DNA of 64,000 nucleotides from an uncultured Prevotellaceae bacterium (GCA_902778535.1 CACYYG010000009.1:1-64000), one strand, 5' to 3'. Shown: positions 50,182-59,778, numbered from the stretch's first letter. A program made the numbers and translations. Notes: generated from the sequence alone by a model not told the origin.

Positions 50182-51315
50182 TCAACCGGGCAGGCCGGCT
50201 ATTTCTCCCGAGCCGTAGCAACGGTGGTGCTGAGCATCGTAAACAACACAGAACTGACCTGGTGCAACGCCGTGGATGGGTACCGCCGAGTGGACGATAT
50301 ATTCGGAAGGGGCGTTAGGCTCAAGCGTGGCAGAGAAGAATTCGGGTGTATGCCGAATCTTGAACGTCACTTTCTCCGGAGGCATGACGCCGTTCAGGCT
50401 GTGGAAATCGCGAATACAGAAATGCTGGCTGTAGGCCGTCTGCGGGTCATAGCCATGCGAAACATAAATAATATTCTGCTCCACATCCTTCTTCACCACA
50501 AACCACGGACCACCGCCCATGCCGAGTCCTTTGCGCTGGCCAATGGTGTGAAACCAATGGCCGTGATGGCCGCCTATTCTCCTGCCTGTTTCCAATTCGA
50601 TTATATCGCCGTCTTTCTCGCCAAGATAACGACGCAGATATTCGTTGTAGTCAATCTTGCCGAGGAAACAAATGCCTTGCGAGTCCTTGCGCCTGGCACT
50701 CACCAAGTGCTCGCGCTCTGCTATCCGGCGCACTTCATCTTTCACATAATGACCAATGGGGAAAAGGGCCTTCTGAAGCTGCCAGTCGGCAATCTGAGCT
50801 AAAAAGTCTGTCTGGTCCTTCACAGGGTCTGGAGCAGTACACAACCACTTGAAGGTTTTGCCTGCAAGTTGCTGATTCTCTTTCTCTTCCAAAGCAGAAA
50901 GAGGAAGAATTTCCGTCTGCGCATAGTGGCCGGTGGCGATGAGGTCGTAATCATGGCCACGCTTCTCGTGGAAGGCCCCGAACTTGATGAGCCGGTTACA
51001 CATCACGTCAGGATTAGGCGTCAGGCCCGCGCGTACCTTATTCATAGTATATGCAGTCACCTGGTCCCAATACTCGCGATGACAGTCAACCACCTCTAAA
51101 CGGCAGCCGTATTTGCGCGCCACGGCGGTGGCCATCTCCATGTCCTCCTCGCTGCTACAGTCCCACTCTTCGTTCTCCTCCGGGCCTATTTTGATGTAGA
51201 AGCAGTCGGGCGCCAATCCTTGCCTCACCAGTTCGTACACCACCACAGAGCTGTCGACGCCCCCCGACAGCAATACCGCAATGCGTTTGCCTTTCAATTC
51301 ATCAACGTTCAACAT
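50182..51315 (-). CDS. mnmA: tRNA-specific 2-thiouridylase
   Basis: 377 residues. It thiolates U34 of Lys, Glu and Gln tRNAs. The PP-loop [15 protein letters not shown] (residues 15-29), the nucleophile Cys in [13 protein letters not shown] and the second catalytic Cys in [13 protein letters not shown] are present, along with KDQTDFLA and IGQRKGLG. Family length is normal. A short segment in the middle ([17 protein letters not shown]) is less conserved. Alone on its strand between convergent and divergent neighbours; a -7 box lies just upstream. Confidence 0.95.
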   Translation of the reverse strand: MLNVDELKGKRIAVLLSGGVDSSVVVYELVRQGLAPDCFYIKIGPEENEEWDCSSEEDMEMATAVARKYGCRLEVVDCHREYWDQVTAYTMNKVRAGLTPNPDVMCNRLIKFGAFHEKRGHDYDLIATGHYAQTEILPLSALEEKENQQLAGKTFKWLCTAPDPVKDQTDFLAQIADWQLQKALFPIGHYVKDEVRRIAEREHLVSARRKDSQGICFLGKIDYNEYLRRYLGEKDGDIIELETGRRIGGHHGHWFHTIGQRKGLGMGGGPWFVVKKDVEQNIIYVSHGYDPQTAYSQHFCIRDFHSLNGVMPPEKVTFKIRHTPEFFSATLEPNAPSEYIVHSAVPIHGVAPGQFCVVYDAQHHRCYGSGEIAGLPG

Positions 51316-51320
51316 GCCGA

Positions 51321-51328
51321 CAAAGGTA
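51321..51328 (-). promoter_or_regulatory. -7 box of mnmA
   Basis: The minus strand reads TACCTTTG very close to the ATG, implying a short or leaderless transcript. Confidence 0.45.
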
Positions 51329-51393
51329 CAAAAGATAAGAGAGAAGCACCTGACGTATAGCGTTAATTGTTCTTAATTCTTTCAGCAAATCCA

Positions 51394-51423
51394 TTGCCGG
51401 AAAGAAAAAAGTAGCTATCTTTG
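51394..51423 (+). promoter_or_regulatory. promoter of the SPFH gene cluster
   Basis: TTG at 51394-51396, a 19-bp spacer, then TATCTTTG at 51416-51423; a full Bacteroidales consensus 34 bp before the ATG. Confidence 0.7.
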
Positions 51424-51457
51424 CAATATCATTTTGATATTATAATAATTCACAGTC

Positions 51458-52432
51458 ATGGAAACGAAAGAAAGAGAATTTGGCGGAACCGTACTGAACG
51501 GATTTCTGTTTCTGTTTATCAACATTGTGCTGACACTGGCCAGCTTAGCAAGCATCGTCTACGGCATCATGCTGCTGGCTGACGACTCCTACACCGGCAG
51601 TCTGGGAGGCTGGCTGCTGGGCTTGGGCCTGGTGGCGCTCGTCGCTTCGCTCATCATGTGGAGCGGCATGATGATGCTCGAGCCCAACGAGGCACGCGTC
51701 ACCACATGGTTCGGCAAGTACAGCGGCACCTTTGCCCAGACGGGATTCTTCTGGATCAATCCGTTCTTCTCGATGAAGAAAGTGAGCCTGCGCGCCCGCA
51801 ACCTCGATGCCGAGCCCATCAAGGTGAACGACAAGACGGGCAATCCCATTATGATCGGCCTGGTGCTGGTTTGGAAGCTGAAAGACACCTACAAGGCTCT
51901 GTTCGAGGTAGACACACAGACCATGGCCAATGTGCCAGCCGGACAGCTTGGCACCGACATGCGCTCCATCATGAATGCTTTGGAACGCTTCGTGCGCGTG
52001 CAGAGCGATGCCGCCCTGCGTCAGGTGGCCGGACAGTATGCCTACGACGACGAGGACAACGAGCACAGCGAGCTGACGCTGCGCGACGGCGGCGATGAAA
52101 TCAACCAGCAATTAGAAGAGAAACTGAACGAGCGTCTGGCACTGGCCGGCATCGAGGTGGTAGAAGCCCGCATCAACTATTTGGCATACGCACCTGAGAT
52201 TGCCGCCGTGATGTTGCGCCGCCAGCAGGCCTCGGCTATCATCACTGCCCGTGAGAAGATTGTGGAAGGTGCTGTGTCGATGGTAAAGATGGCACTCGAG
52301 AAGCTTTCTTCCGACAACGTCGTGGAGCTGGACGACGACAAGAAAGCCGCTATGGTGAGCAATCTACTCGTAGTGCTCTGCGGCGACGACTCCGCACAGC
52401 CCGTAGTAAACGCTGGAACGCTTAATCACTGA
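51458..52432 (+). CDS. SPFH/band-7 domain membrane protein
   Basis: 324 residues. Two hydrophobic helices (about 14-37 and 50-70) are followed by the SPFH domain: [39 protein letters not shown] and [27 protein letters not shown] coiled segment ([42 protein letters not shown]) ends in a region rich in charged residues. SPFH proteins oligomerise into membrane scaffolds. It is followed by two very small genes that appear to travel with it; together they form a compact unit whose task is unknown. Confidence 0.88.
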   Translation: METKEREFGGTVLNGFLFLFINIVLTLASLASIVYGIMLLADDSYTGSLGGWLLGLGLVALVASLIMWSGMMMLEPNEARVTTWFGKYSGTFAQTGFFWINPFFSMKKVSLRARNLDAEPIKVNDKTGNPIMIGLVLVWKLKDTYKALFEVDTQTMANVPAGQLGTDMRSIMNALERFVRVQSDAALRQVAGQYAYDDEDNEHSELTLRDGGDEINQQLEEKLNERLALAGIEVVEARINYLAYAPEIAAVMLRRQQASAIITAREKIVEGAVSMVKMALEKLSSDNVVELDDDKKAAMVSNLLVVLCGDDSAQPVVNAGTLNH

Positions 52433-52456
52433 TAATTGAACGTTGAGAACAATAGT

Positions 52457-52594
52457 ATGAAGAGATACGAATATAAGACGCTATGGGCGCTTATGAATAG
52501 GGAGCGGCTGCTCAACAAATGGGGATATGACGGTTGGGAGCTCGTTGCCGTGGATGGCGGAACGATGTATCTGAAACGCGAAATCAACTATTGA
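52457..52594 (+). CDS. 45-aa DUF4177-like protein
   Basis: ATG 52457, TGA 52592-52594. The sequence MKRYEYKTLWALMNRERLLN followed by KWGYDGWELVAVDGG and TMYLKRE has the DUF4177 pattern (YEYK ... GWELV ... YLKR), at the short end of that family. The stop overlaps the ATG of the next gene by one base (TGATG), showing coupled translation. It is 24 bp after the SPFH gene. Function unknown. Confidence 0.8.
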   Translation: MKRYEYKTLWALMNRERLLNKWGYDGWELVAVDGGTMYLKREINY

Positions 52595-52767
52595 TGGCAA
52601 AAGAGAACAAGACGAAGAGCTTTGTCCTGCGCGTCGACAACGACACAATGGACGCCATAGAGGCCTGGGCTGCCGACGAGTTCCGCAGCACCAACGGCCA
52701 GCTGCAGTGGATCATCACCGAGGCGCTGCGGAAGGCTCATCGTCTGCCAAAAAAGAAACAACAATAA
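52594..52767 (+). CDS. 57-aa Arc-like ribbon-helix-helix DNA-binding protein
   Basis: ATG at 52594 (MAKENKTKSFVLRVD); a longer frame from 52534 would run through the preceding small gene. The strand SFVLRVDNDTMDAIEAWA followed by helix EFRSTNGQLQWIITEALRKA is an Arc/MetJ ribbon-helix-helix fold (beta strand then two helices, with the FRS-NGQLQ turn). It ends in a basic tail (HRLPKKKQQ). Probably a small autoregulator of the SPFH unit, or a partner like an antitoxin, although no toxin is seen. Confidence 0.8.
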   Translation: MAKENKTKSFVLRVDNDTMDAIEAWAADEFRSTNGQLQWIITEALRKAHRLPKKKQQ

Positions 52768-52779
52768 CCTATCATAACT

Positions 52780-53658
52780 ATGGAACAAATCAAGAACGAG
52801 CATCTCACGGTCGAGGTATCGGAGATGGGAGCTGAGCTCCAAAGCATCAAGGACAGTGAAGGACGCGAATACTTGTGGCAAGGTGGCGACAAATGGCCCC
52901 GCCGCTCGCCTATTCTATTCCCCATTGTGTGTAGCGTCAACGACGACACTTACACCGTCGACGGCCGCGAATATCACCTGCCGCGTCACGGCTTTGCACG
53001 CGACACCAAGTTCAAGCTCATCGCCCAGGGCGAGCACAAGGTGACCTACGCCCTGCACGAGACGGAAGAGACGCTGAAGGTCTATCCCTACCGTTTCAAC
53101 CTCGCTGTGAGCTACCGTCTGAGCGGCAACAAGATTCACATCGTATGGCATGTGGAGAACACCGACACACGCGACATCTATTTCCAGATAGGCGGTCATC
53201 CGGCCTTCCTCGCTCCAGGATGCAAAGAGGACGAAGAGCTGCGTGGTGCCATCGCCCTTTCACTCAACACTAAAAGCTCAACGCTCAGCACCATCAAGAG
53301 CTATATCGACGGCAGCCACGAGATGTCTGAGGTTCCACTCGAAACAACGGATGGTCTTATCGCGTTCAACGACGAGTTTTTTGCCAACGACTCGGTGAAG
53401 ATTCACAATTGTCAGACAAACGAGGCTGCGCTGCTCAACCCCGACGGCTCGCCCGCCGTCACCGTCAAATACAAATGCCCCATTATCGCCTTCTGGAGTC
53501 CTTATCAGAAGAAAGCGCCCTTCGTGTGCATCGAGCCGTGGTACGGCCTGGGTGACCCGCGAGGCTGGAAAGGCGAGTTCAAGGACAAGCTCTACATGAA
53601 CCACCTGCAGCCCGGCTCATCGTTCATGTCGGAGTATATCATCGTCATCGGCGAGTAA
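52780..53658 (+). CDS. aldose 1-epimerase-like protein (LacX type)
   Basis: 292 residues, cytoplasmic. A galactose-mutarotase superfolded sheet with SEMGAELQSIKDSEGREYLW, the conserved FPIVCSVNDD, His in LPRHGFARDTKF, GGHPAFLAPG and the Glu in FVCIEPWYGLGD. It is the LacX-like subgroup, which lacks a firmly assigned substrate; a hexose mutarotase is the best guess. It lies 12 bp after the ribbon-helix-helix gene. Downstream is a T-rich run, then the LytTR regulator. Confidence 0.85.
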   Translation: MEQIKNEHLTVEVSEMGAELQSIKDSEGREYLWQGGDKWPRRSPILFPIVCSVNDDTYTVDGREYHLPRHGFARDTKFKLIAQGEHKVTYALHETEETLKVYPYRFNLAVSYRLSGNKIHIVWHVENTDTRDIYFQIGGHPAFLAPGCKEDEELRGAIALSLNTKSSTLSTIKSYIDGSHEMSEVPLETTDGLIAFNDEFFANDSVKIHNCQTNEAALLNPDGSPAVTVKYKCPIIAFWSPYQKKAPFVCIEPWYGLGDPRGWKGEFKDKLYMNHLQPGSSFMSEYIIVIGE

Positions 53659-53716
53659 ACACAAAAAAAGAAGAGTATTTTTCCCTTTTCGCATTTTTGA
53701 CGTACTTTTTACAAGC

Positions 53717-56182
53717 ATGATTGCGGACAGCTTTTTACGCCTGAAGTTATTTGCACTTTCCTTCCTGCTTACGTTGGCGACATCGGCACAGGTGACGAAC
53801 ACGCTAAGCTATCGCCGCTATACAACACAGGACGGACTGCCGCAGATGCAGACAGAAACGCTTTTTCAAGACGCACGCGGATATATATATGTAGGCACAT
53901 TGTCGGGGTTTGTGCGCTTCGATGGCCGCACGTTTACCCCGTTCCTCACCGGGCACCGGTGGAACATCGTGGGTTTTATGGAAACCAACAAGTGCGTCAG
54001 TGCGCTGGGCTTCCGCCAGCAATGGTTCATCGACGGCGATGAGCTGAACCTCAACCTGTTAGACCCTCATGATCACTGGCTGCTAAACAACTTCAACGCC
54101 ACCGATTTACCCAACGGTTATGTGCTGTTTGAAGACGAAGAAGAGCAGCACCGATGGATAGGCAAAGCCACAGGCACACACGGAAAAGCGCAGGCGAAGG
54201 GGGAAAAGGAATCGGACATAAAAGGGTTTGCTCAGGTTTGTGAAGACGAGGTACTCGACAGAATGACGCCCGATCGGAAGTTGTTTTTCGATTCGTCTAC
54301 GCTCTATGTGCCTACAGAGGATGGGCTTTTCCGTCTTTTACCCGATGGAGAAGCGCCCATCCCACTGGGAGGCGCAGAGGGTGATTTCTTCTCCCTCTGC
54401 CGCCAAGGCAACACCCTTTACGCTTTTGCACAGGACGGTATCTACAGCATCGAAGACGACAGTGTACGGCTCCTGACGCCCTTCGACGAATGGCAGGCCG
54501 ACTATGGTCTCTTTGTGCGTACGACACACAACGGCACGCTCCTTATTGCTGATTCGCACAGTCTCTTCAGCTATGACGGAACCAGCGTGACGAAGCTGGC
54601 CGGCGGCTTCAACCTCATCAAAGCGATGCTCGTCGACCGCTGGGACCGTCTCTGGTTGGCCACCTACCAAGGAGTATACTGCTTCTTCAACCGACACTTC
54701 ATCAACCACACGCTAACTGACAATGACGACATCGTACGCGGCATTGGTATCACTACGAAAGATGTAGAAGACAGTAATATTCCGGTAATGGGCACGCTCA
54801 ACGGAAAAATAATCAGAGGCAACCGCATCATTTACGACAATCCCGACGATTATTTCCAGCCTTGTGCCGCCGTCATCGACAGTTGTGTTTACCTGGCCGG
54901 TCGTAGTGACGTAGCCTGCATCCGCGACACTACCGTCAGATGGCTCCAACTGCCCTTCGATCGCTACCAGTTTGTAAGCGAAGCACAGGGCCGTATCATC
55001 GTGGGAACGCGACAGATTATTGCCGCCTACGACCCACAGACGAACACGCTCGACACGCTGACCGCAGAGATACGCCATCCTTGGTGCGCAGCCGCCGATA
55101 AAGAAGGCCGCCTTTGGGTGGGCAGTACCTTCGGGCTATTCTGCATTGAGAATTTGCAGGCTACAGGCTCCATAAGGCCTATGAGACAAATGAGCCCCAG
55201 TGATTCCATTCCTCAGAAGCTCATCATTACCACTATGGAGGCCGACCAGTACGGCGCCGTGTTCTTCGCGTCTTGCGACTCGCTGTTCCTCATCCGCAAT
55301 GGCGAAGTGCAGGAACTCAACAACCAGATGCCACAGCTCAACGGGCACGAAGTGCGCTCGCTGCACGTGTCGCCAAAGGGATTCCTTGTGGTGGCAGCCA
55401 TTGATGGTCTCTTCGTATGCCGCATTACCAACGACTACCACCTCACCAACATCTGTTTCTTTAACCACCTCAACGGCTTTACCATTGTGGAGCCACTGAT
55501 GGCCCGAATGGCCGAAGAAGCCGACGGCACAGTGTGGCTCTGCGGCCTGGAACAAATGACATCGTTCCGTCCTGCTAAATTGGTGGCTGATGCGCAGGTC
55601 GACACCTTCATCACCCCACCCTTGCGCTGGTGGCAGCATTGGTGGGTATGGGTGTTGGTATCCATAGTGCTGATGGTTGTCGTCTGGCTGTTGGCACGGT
55701 GGATAGAGAAGCGCCACAGCCGTCGTAAACTGTTGCGCGTACAACGCCAAAAGCAGGAGCGTGAACAGCTCATCCGTGCCATTCGCGAAGAGGCAATGAA
55801 AGCCGACAATACACTCCTGGCACAAGACATCGTAAAGATGACCAACGCAACGCCTGCCCCACAACGTCTGACACTACGTACTGTTAGCGGCACCATGATG
55901 GTCAACAGCGACGACATTGTCTATCTGAAAGCCGACGGCAACTATACTCAACTGGTCACTTTCCACAGCAAAGACATCGTACTGATGGGCATTGGAGCCA
56001 TCGCCAAGCTTTTGGATATGCCCCACTTCGTCCGCGCCGACCGCAGCACGTTGGTGAACATTACTTACATCAGCCGCCTTAATGCCGCTGAACATCTGTG
56101 TATCTTCCGGTCGCCTGACGGTATAGAGCTGGAAACAACACTACTGACGCCCGCTTTTAAGCGACTGGCCGGCATCCTATAG
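53717..56182 (+). CDS. membrane one-component regulator: Reg-propeller sensor with LytTR DNA-binding domain
   Basis: 821 residues. Signal peptide LKLFALSFLLTLATSAQ. The propeller repeats resemble those of hybrid kinases (QMQTETLFQDARGYIYVGTLSGFVRFDG, DRWDRLWLATYQGVYCF, KEGRLWVGSTFGLFCIEN) over about 35-620. A membrane helix follows (WWVWVLVSIVLMVVVWLLA, about 645-663), a charged coil, then a C-terminal LytTR domain (about 715-820: NSDDIVYLKADGNYTQLVTF, HFVRADRSTLVNITYISRL). There is no kinase or receiver: the membrane sensor itself carries the DNA-binding part. The start of the fusion methyltransferase is 26 bp downstream, so it may control the corrinoid cluster. Confidence 0.9.
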   Translation: MIADSFLRLKLFALSFLLTLATSAQVTNTLSYRRYTTQDGLPQMQTETLFQDARGYIYVGTLSGFVRFDGRTFTPFLTGHRWNIVGFMETNKCVSALGFRQQWFIDGDELNLNLLDPHDHWLLNNFNATDLPNGYVLFEDEEEQHRWIGKATGTHGKAQAKGEKESDIKGFAQVCEDEVLDRMTPDRKLFFDSSTLYVPTEDGLFRLLPDGEAPIPLGGAEGDFFSLCRQGNTLYAFAQDGIYSIEDDSVRLLTPFDEWQADYGLFVRTTHNGTLLIADSHSLFSYDGTSVTKLAGGFNLIKAMLVDRWDRLWLATYQGVYCFFNRHFINHTLTDNDDIVRGIGITTKDVEDSNIPVMGTLNGKIIRGNRIIYDNPDDYFQPCAAVIDSCVYLAGRSDVACIRDTTVRWLQLPFDRYQFVSEAQGRIIVGTRQIIAAYDPQTNTLDTLTAEIRHPWCAAADKEGRLWVGSTFGLFCIENLQATGSIRPMRQMSPSDSIPQKLIITTMEADQYGAVFFASCDSLFLIRNGEVQELNNQMPQLNGHEVRSLHVSPKGFLVVAAIDGLFVCRITNDYHLTNICFFNHLNGFTIVEPLMARMAEEADGTVWLCGLEQMTSFRPAKLVADAQVDTFITPPLRWWQHWWVWVLVSIVLMVVVWLLARWIEKRHSRRKLLRVQRQKQEREQLIRAIREEAMKADNTLLAQDIVKMTNATPAPQRLTLRTVSGTMMVNSDDIVYLKADGNYTQLVTFHSKDIVLMGIGAIAKLLDMPHFVRADRSTLVNITYISRLNAAEHLCIFRSPDGIELETTLLTPAFKRLAGIL

Positions 56183-56208
56183 AACAGACTAATCTCACAT
56201 ATCGGAAT

Positions 56209-59100
56209 ATGAGCACTTGGAAAACTAATCTCGAGGAAACGAAAAAGCACTATGTCGACTGGTGGAGCCACAAGGGCGTCATACTAAATATGTGGGAACA
56301 CTTTCAGGAGGGTGTTACACCACATGCCGACGTGCCTCAGCCGAAGCCATACAAAGACCTGAACCAAAAGTGGTTTGACCCTGAGTGGCGTGCAGAATAC
56401 TTAGACTGGTATGTAGCGCACTCGTGCCTTAAGGCCGACATTCTGCCTGTGGCGAACACACAACTGGGCCCCGGCTCTTTGGCAGCTATCCTTGGCGGCG
56501 TGTTCGAAGGCGGCGAGGACACTATTTGGATTCATCCAAGCCCTTACGACAACGATGACATCGTCTTCGACCCTAACCATCCGAACTGGCTGCTGCACAA
56601 AAAATTGCTTCAGGCCTGCAAGCGGAAGGCACAAGGGCACTACTACGTAGGAATGCCTGACCTGATGGAGGGTCTCGACGTGCTGGCTGCCTTGAAAGGC
56701 ACTGACCGCGTGCTGATGGACACGGTGATGCAGCCTGAACTGTTGGAGCGGCAAATGCAACAGATCAACGACATTTACTTCCAGGTGTTCGACGAGCTAT
56801 ACGACATCATCCGCGAGGGCGACGAAATGGCTTTCTGCTACTTCTCCTCATGGGCGCCAGGAAAGATGACAAAGCTGCAGAGCGATATCTCGACGATGAT
56901 CAGCGTCGACGACTACCGTCGCTTCGTCCTGCCCTTCATACGCGAACAGTGTCAGAAAATCCCTTACACTCTCTATCATCTCGATGGTGTGGATGCCATA
57001 CGCCATCTCGACGCACTCTTGGAGATTGACGAGCTGAACGCTATCCAGTGGACGCCCGGCGTAGGACAACCGCAGGGTGGAAGTCCGAAGTGGTACAATC
57101 TCTACCGCCGCATACTCGACGCCGGCAAGAGCGTTATGGCAAGCTGGGTGAAGCCTGACGAGCTCCGCCCGCTGCTTGAGGCCATCGGCACCGACGGCGT
57201 GCACATCGAGATGGACTTCCACAATGAGCAGGAAGTGGAGGAGGCGATGGAGATAGTGAGCAGACATACCCACAGCCCCTCTCTACAGGGACCTTGTTCG
57301 GGTGAAGACGAGGCAGACCGTCAGGTAGAAGACATCATTCGAAAAGTAGAATCAGGCAGCACTCGAGAAGTAGATTCTGCCTACCAAGTAACCTCTCCCT
57401 TCACTCATAGGGAGGGGTTGGGGAAGGGTCCGCTGGGTATCCTTCTCCTCGACGGCGCTATGGGGACGATGATACAGCAACACCGCCTGCGCGAGGAAGA
57501 CTATCGCGGCGAGCGCTTCGCCACTCACCCCATTGACTTGAAGGGCTGCAACGACGTGCTCGCACTGACGGCACCAACCATCGTCAGCGGCATCCACAAG
57601 AAATATCTGGATGCAGGTTCCGACATCATCGAGACAAACACGTTTAATGCACAACGCATCTCCTTAGCTGACTACGGCCTGCAGGATTACGCACGTGACA
57701 TCAACCTTGCCGCTGCACGCCTCGCCCGCCAATGTGCCGACGATTTCGCTTCGTCGGAAAAAACGCGCTTCGTAGCCGGCAGCATCGGACCCACCAGCCG
57801 CACCACGTCTGTCGCCACCAGTGGCGAGCCATTATCCAAGGAACTGTTGCGCTCAGCTTATGAAGAGCAGATACAGGCACTGGCCGACGGTAGCGTCGAC
57901 GCCCTGCTCATTGAAACCATCTTTGATGTGGAAAATGCCCGCGTGGCCATCGAAGCCGCCAAAACCGTCGCGCCCCAACTGCCCATCATGCTCAGCTTCT
58001 CAGTGGCCACTCCCGACGGCTATAACATGCTGGGGCAGAACATTGTGGAGTTTATAAAAGAAGTGCTGATAGAAAATGGTGAGGCAAAGGCAGGCTGTCC
58101 CATAGCCAGCATCGGCATCAACTGTGTGACCGACGTGGCACAAATGTCGCCGCTCGTTAAGGAGCTGGCACGCTTCGGCACATGTGTCAGCTTTTATCCC
58201 AATGCCGGCCTGCCCGACGCCAATGGCCAATACTTAAAGACGCCCGAGAGTCTGCTGCGCGACCTCTGGCCATTATTGGAGGGACATCATCTTAACATCG
58301 TCGGTGGCTGCTGCGGAACTACCGACAAACATATCGCACTGATGGCAAAGGCCATCGAGCCAATTCCTGGAATCCGCTTGTCAGGCCTTAACCACACAGC
58401 GATTCACGGCGCAGCCACTCCCCTCCCTTCAAGGGAAATGACTACGCCCAAAAACGAAGAGGAAAAAGGCCTGCGAGAGGCCATCATTTCCGGCAACTCC
58501 TCCGCCGCCGTTTCCGCAACTCAGGACGCCATCGCCGCAGGTGCTGAACCACAGGCTCTCATCAACGAGCAGATGATTGGCGCTATGTCTGAAATAGGCA
58601 GACAGTTCCAGAATGGTAAAGCCTTCGTGCCACAGCTGTTGATGGCCGGACGCGCCATGAAAGCTGCCCTGAAGGAGCTTCAGCCGCTCATAGCAGGCAC
58701 GGCGAGAACGTCACTGGGCAAGGTAGTCATCGGCACCGTAAAAGGCGACCTGCACGACATCGGCAAGAATCTTGTAGCGTCCATGCTCGAGGGCTGCGGC
58801 TTTGAAGTAGTGAACATCGGCATCGACGTCTCTGCCGACAAATTCATCGAAGCCGTCAAAGAGCATGATGCCGATATCCTGTGCATGAGCGCACTGCTCA
58901 CCACGACGATGGATTACATGAAGGAGGTCATCAGCGCCTTGGAGGCTTCCGGCCTGCGTGAAAAAGTAAAGGTGATGGTTGGCGGAGCGCCTGTGACACA
59001 AGGTTTCGCCAATGAAATCGGCGCCGACGGCTATGCCGACAATGCTAACAGCGCCGTCGCCGTTGCCAAGCAGTTATTAGGGGTGAAGGGTAAGAGGTGA
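56209..59100 (+). CDS. fused UroD-like methyltransferase, homocysteine methyltransferase and B12-binding protein
   Basis: 963 residues. Residues 1-355 are a UroD-like corrinoid methyltransferase fold (TQLGPGSLAAILGG, YHLDGVDAIRHLDAL, IQWTPGVGQPQGG), with His-x-Asp where zinc-thiol enzymes have His-x-Cys. Residues of about 408-735 are the homocysteine-binding domain of MetH (LLDGAMGTMIQQ, GSDIIETNTFNAQRI) with zinc cysteines 639 (GINCVTD) and 701/702 (GGCCGTTDKHI). Residues of about 750-957 bind cobalamin (cap helices, then GDLHDIGKN with His 849, and SALLTTTMDYM). The folate domain and activation domain of full MetH are missing; the activation part is a separate gene next door. Two linkers carry palindromic units. 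A B12 methionine synthase fed by a non-folate methyl donor is inferred. Confidence 0.9.
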   Translation: MSTWKTNLEETKKHYVDWWSHKGVILNMWEHFQEGVTPHADVPQPKPYKDLNQKWFDPEWRAEYLDWYVAHSCLKADILPVANTQLGPGSLAAILGGVFEGGEDTIWIHPSPYDNDDIVFDPNHPNWLLHKKLLQACKRKAQGHYYVGMPDLMEGLDVLAALKGTDRVLMDTVMQPELLERQMQQINDIYFQVFDELYDIIREGDEMAFCYFSSWAPGKMTKLQSDISTMISVDDYRRFVLPFIREQCQKIPYTLYHLDGVDAIRHLDALLEIDELNAIQWTPGVGQPQGGSPKWYNLYRRILDAGKSVMASWVKPDELRPLLEAIGTDGVHIEMDFHNEQEVEEAMEIVSRHTHSPSLQGPCSGEDEADRQVEDIIRKVESGSTREVDSAYQVTSPFTHREGLGKGPLGILLLDGAMGTMIQQHRLREEDYRGERFATHPIDLKGCNDVLALTAPTIVSGIHKKYLDAGSDIIETNTFNAQRISLADYGLQDYARDINLAAARLARQCADDFASSEKTRFVAGSIGPTSRTTSVATSGEPLSKELLRSAYEEQIQALADGSVDALLIETIFDVENARVAIEAAKTVAPQLPIMLSFSVATPDGYNMLGQNIVEFIKEVLIENGEAKAGCPIASIGINCVTDVAQMSPLVKELARFGTCVSFYPNAGLPDANGQYLKTPESLLRDLWPLLEGHHLNIVGGCCGTTDKHIALMAKAIEPIPGIRLSGLNHTAIHGAATPLPSREMTTPKNEEEKGLREAIISGNSSAAVSATQDAIAAGAEPQALINEQMIGAMSEIGRQFQNGKAFVPQLLMAGRAMKAALKELQPLIAGTARTSLGKVVIGTVKGDLHDIGKNLVASMLEGCGFEVVNIGIDVSADKFIEAVKEHDADILCMSALLTTTMDYMKEVISALEASGLREKVKVMVGGAPVTQGFANEIGADGYADNANSAVAVAKQLLGVKGKR
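57270..57430. repeat. GC-rich palindromic (REP-like) pair at the domain junction of the methyltransferase fusion
   Basis: Units AGCCCCTCTCTACAGGGA and CTCCCTTCACTCATAGGGAG with tail GGGTTGGGGAAGGG face each other about 100 bp apart. They are read as SPSLQGP and SPFTHREGLGKGP, exactly between the UroD-like and homocysteine domains. Confidence 0.7.
58411..58441. repeat. single GC-rich palindromic (REP-like) unit before the B12 domain
   Basis: GCAGCCACTCCCCTCCCTTC then AAGGGAAATGAC, read as AATPLPSREM in the second linker of the fusion. Confidence 0.6.
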
Positions 59101-59104
59101 GAGA

Positions 59105-59749
59105 TTACTTCTTCCGACGCTTATAACATTGTTTGAAATCACAGAGTCCGCAGGTGTAGTCAAGCCTGCGGACTTCTTTTCCTAAGCCGATGATGCCGCT
59201 AACACTCTTGATGGGCACCATCAGCGAACTGTCGGTGAGGCGCACGCCGCAGGTCTGCCCCTCAAACAATGGGAAGAGCAACTGTTGTTCCGAGACATGC
59301 CAACCACAGTAGCCGGGCGAGAAGCGGTTGGTGTGATGCCAGCCGAGCTTTTCGATACTCTGCTGCACATGATTCTCCATCACATCGGCACACTTCTCAG
59401 CGACGACGCTGCCCAAAGCGTCGGCAATGAACACGCGCACCATGTCATCCCTCTTCTTCAGTTGCTGTTGCCACTCCTCAAACTCCGTGCCAGCGGTGCA
59501 GACGAAGCATGCATAGGCCTCGCTGCCCAGTAACTGTCTCTCGATGATACCACCCATATTGAACGGAGGCAGTTCTCGGCAGACGAAGTAGCAAAACTGC
59601 GGTCGCAGCCAGCGGCGCACATCGTCTACCACAGCCTGTGTCTCGCGCTGTGTCTGTGCGTCGGGCATAGTGCTGCCATAGCCCATCTGGGCAAAGATGT
59701 CTACGGCAGTGATGGCGAGGTCGCCAAAAGACAGGATGGTGTGGGTCAT
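59105..59749 (-). CDS. methionine synthase activation-domain protein (reactivates B12)
   Basis: 214 residues. It corresponds to the C-terminal AdoMet-binding domain of MetH as a free protein: AITAVDIFAQMGYG, SFVADALGS-like FIADALGSVVAEKCADVM, and the signature RFSPGYCGWHVSEQQLLFPLF. A Cys-rich end (YTCGLCDFKQCYKRRKK) may bind a metal. It restores oxidised cob(II)alamin using AdoMet and an electron donor. Its stop faces the stop of the fusion gene only 4 bp away. It lies 29 bp after the UroD-like gene on the same strand. It supplies the domain missing from the fusion. Confidence 0.9.
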   Translation of the reverse strand: MTHTILSFGDLAITAVDIFAQMGYGSTMPDAQTQRETQAVVDDVRRWLRPQFCYFVCRELPPFNMGGIIERQLLGSEAYACFVCTAGTEFEEWQQQLKKRDDMVRVFIADALGSVVAEKCADVMENHVQQSIEKLGWHHTNRFSPGYCGWHVSEQQLLFPLFEGQTCGVRLTDSSLMVPIKSVSGIIGLGKEVRRLDYTCGLCDFKQCYKRRKK

Positions 59750-59778
59750 GGGGCAGGACTTGAGAGAACCTAAGAGAA

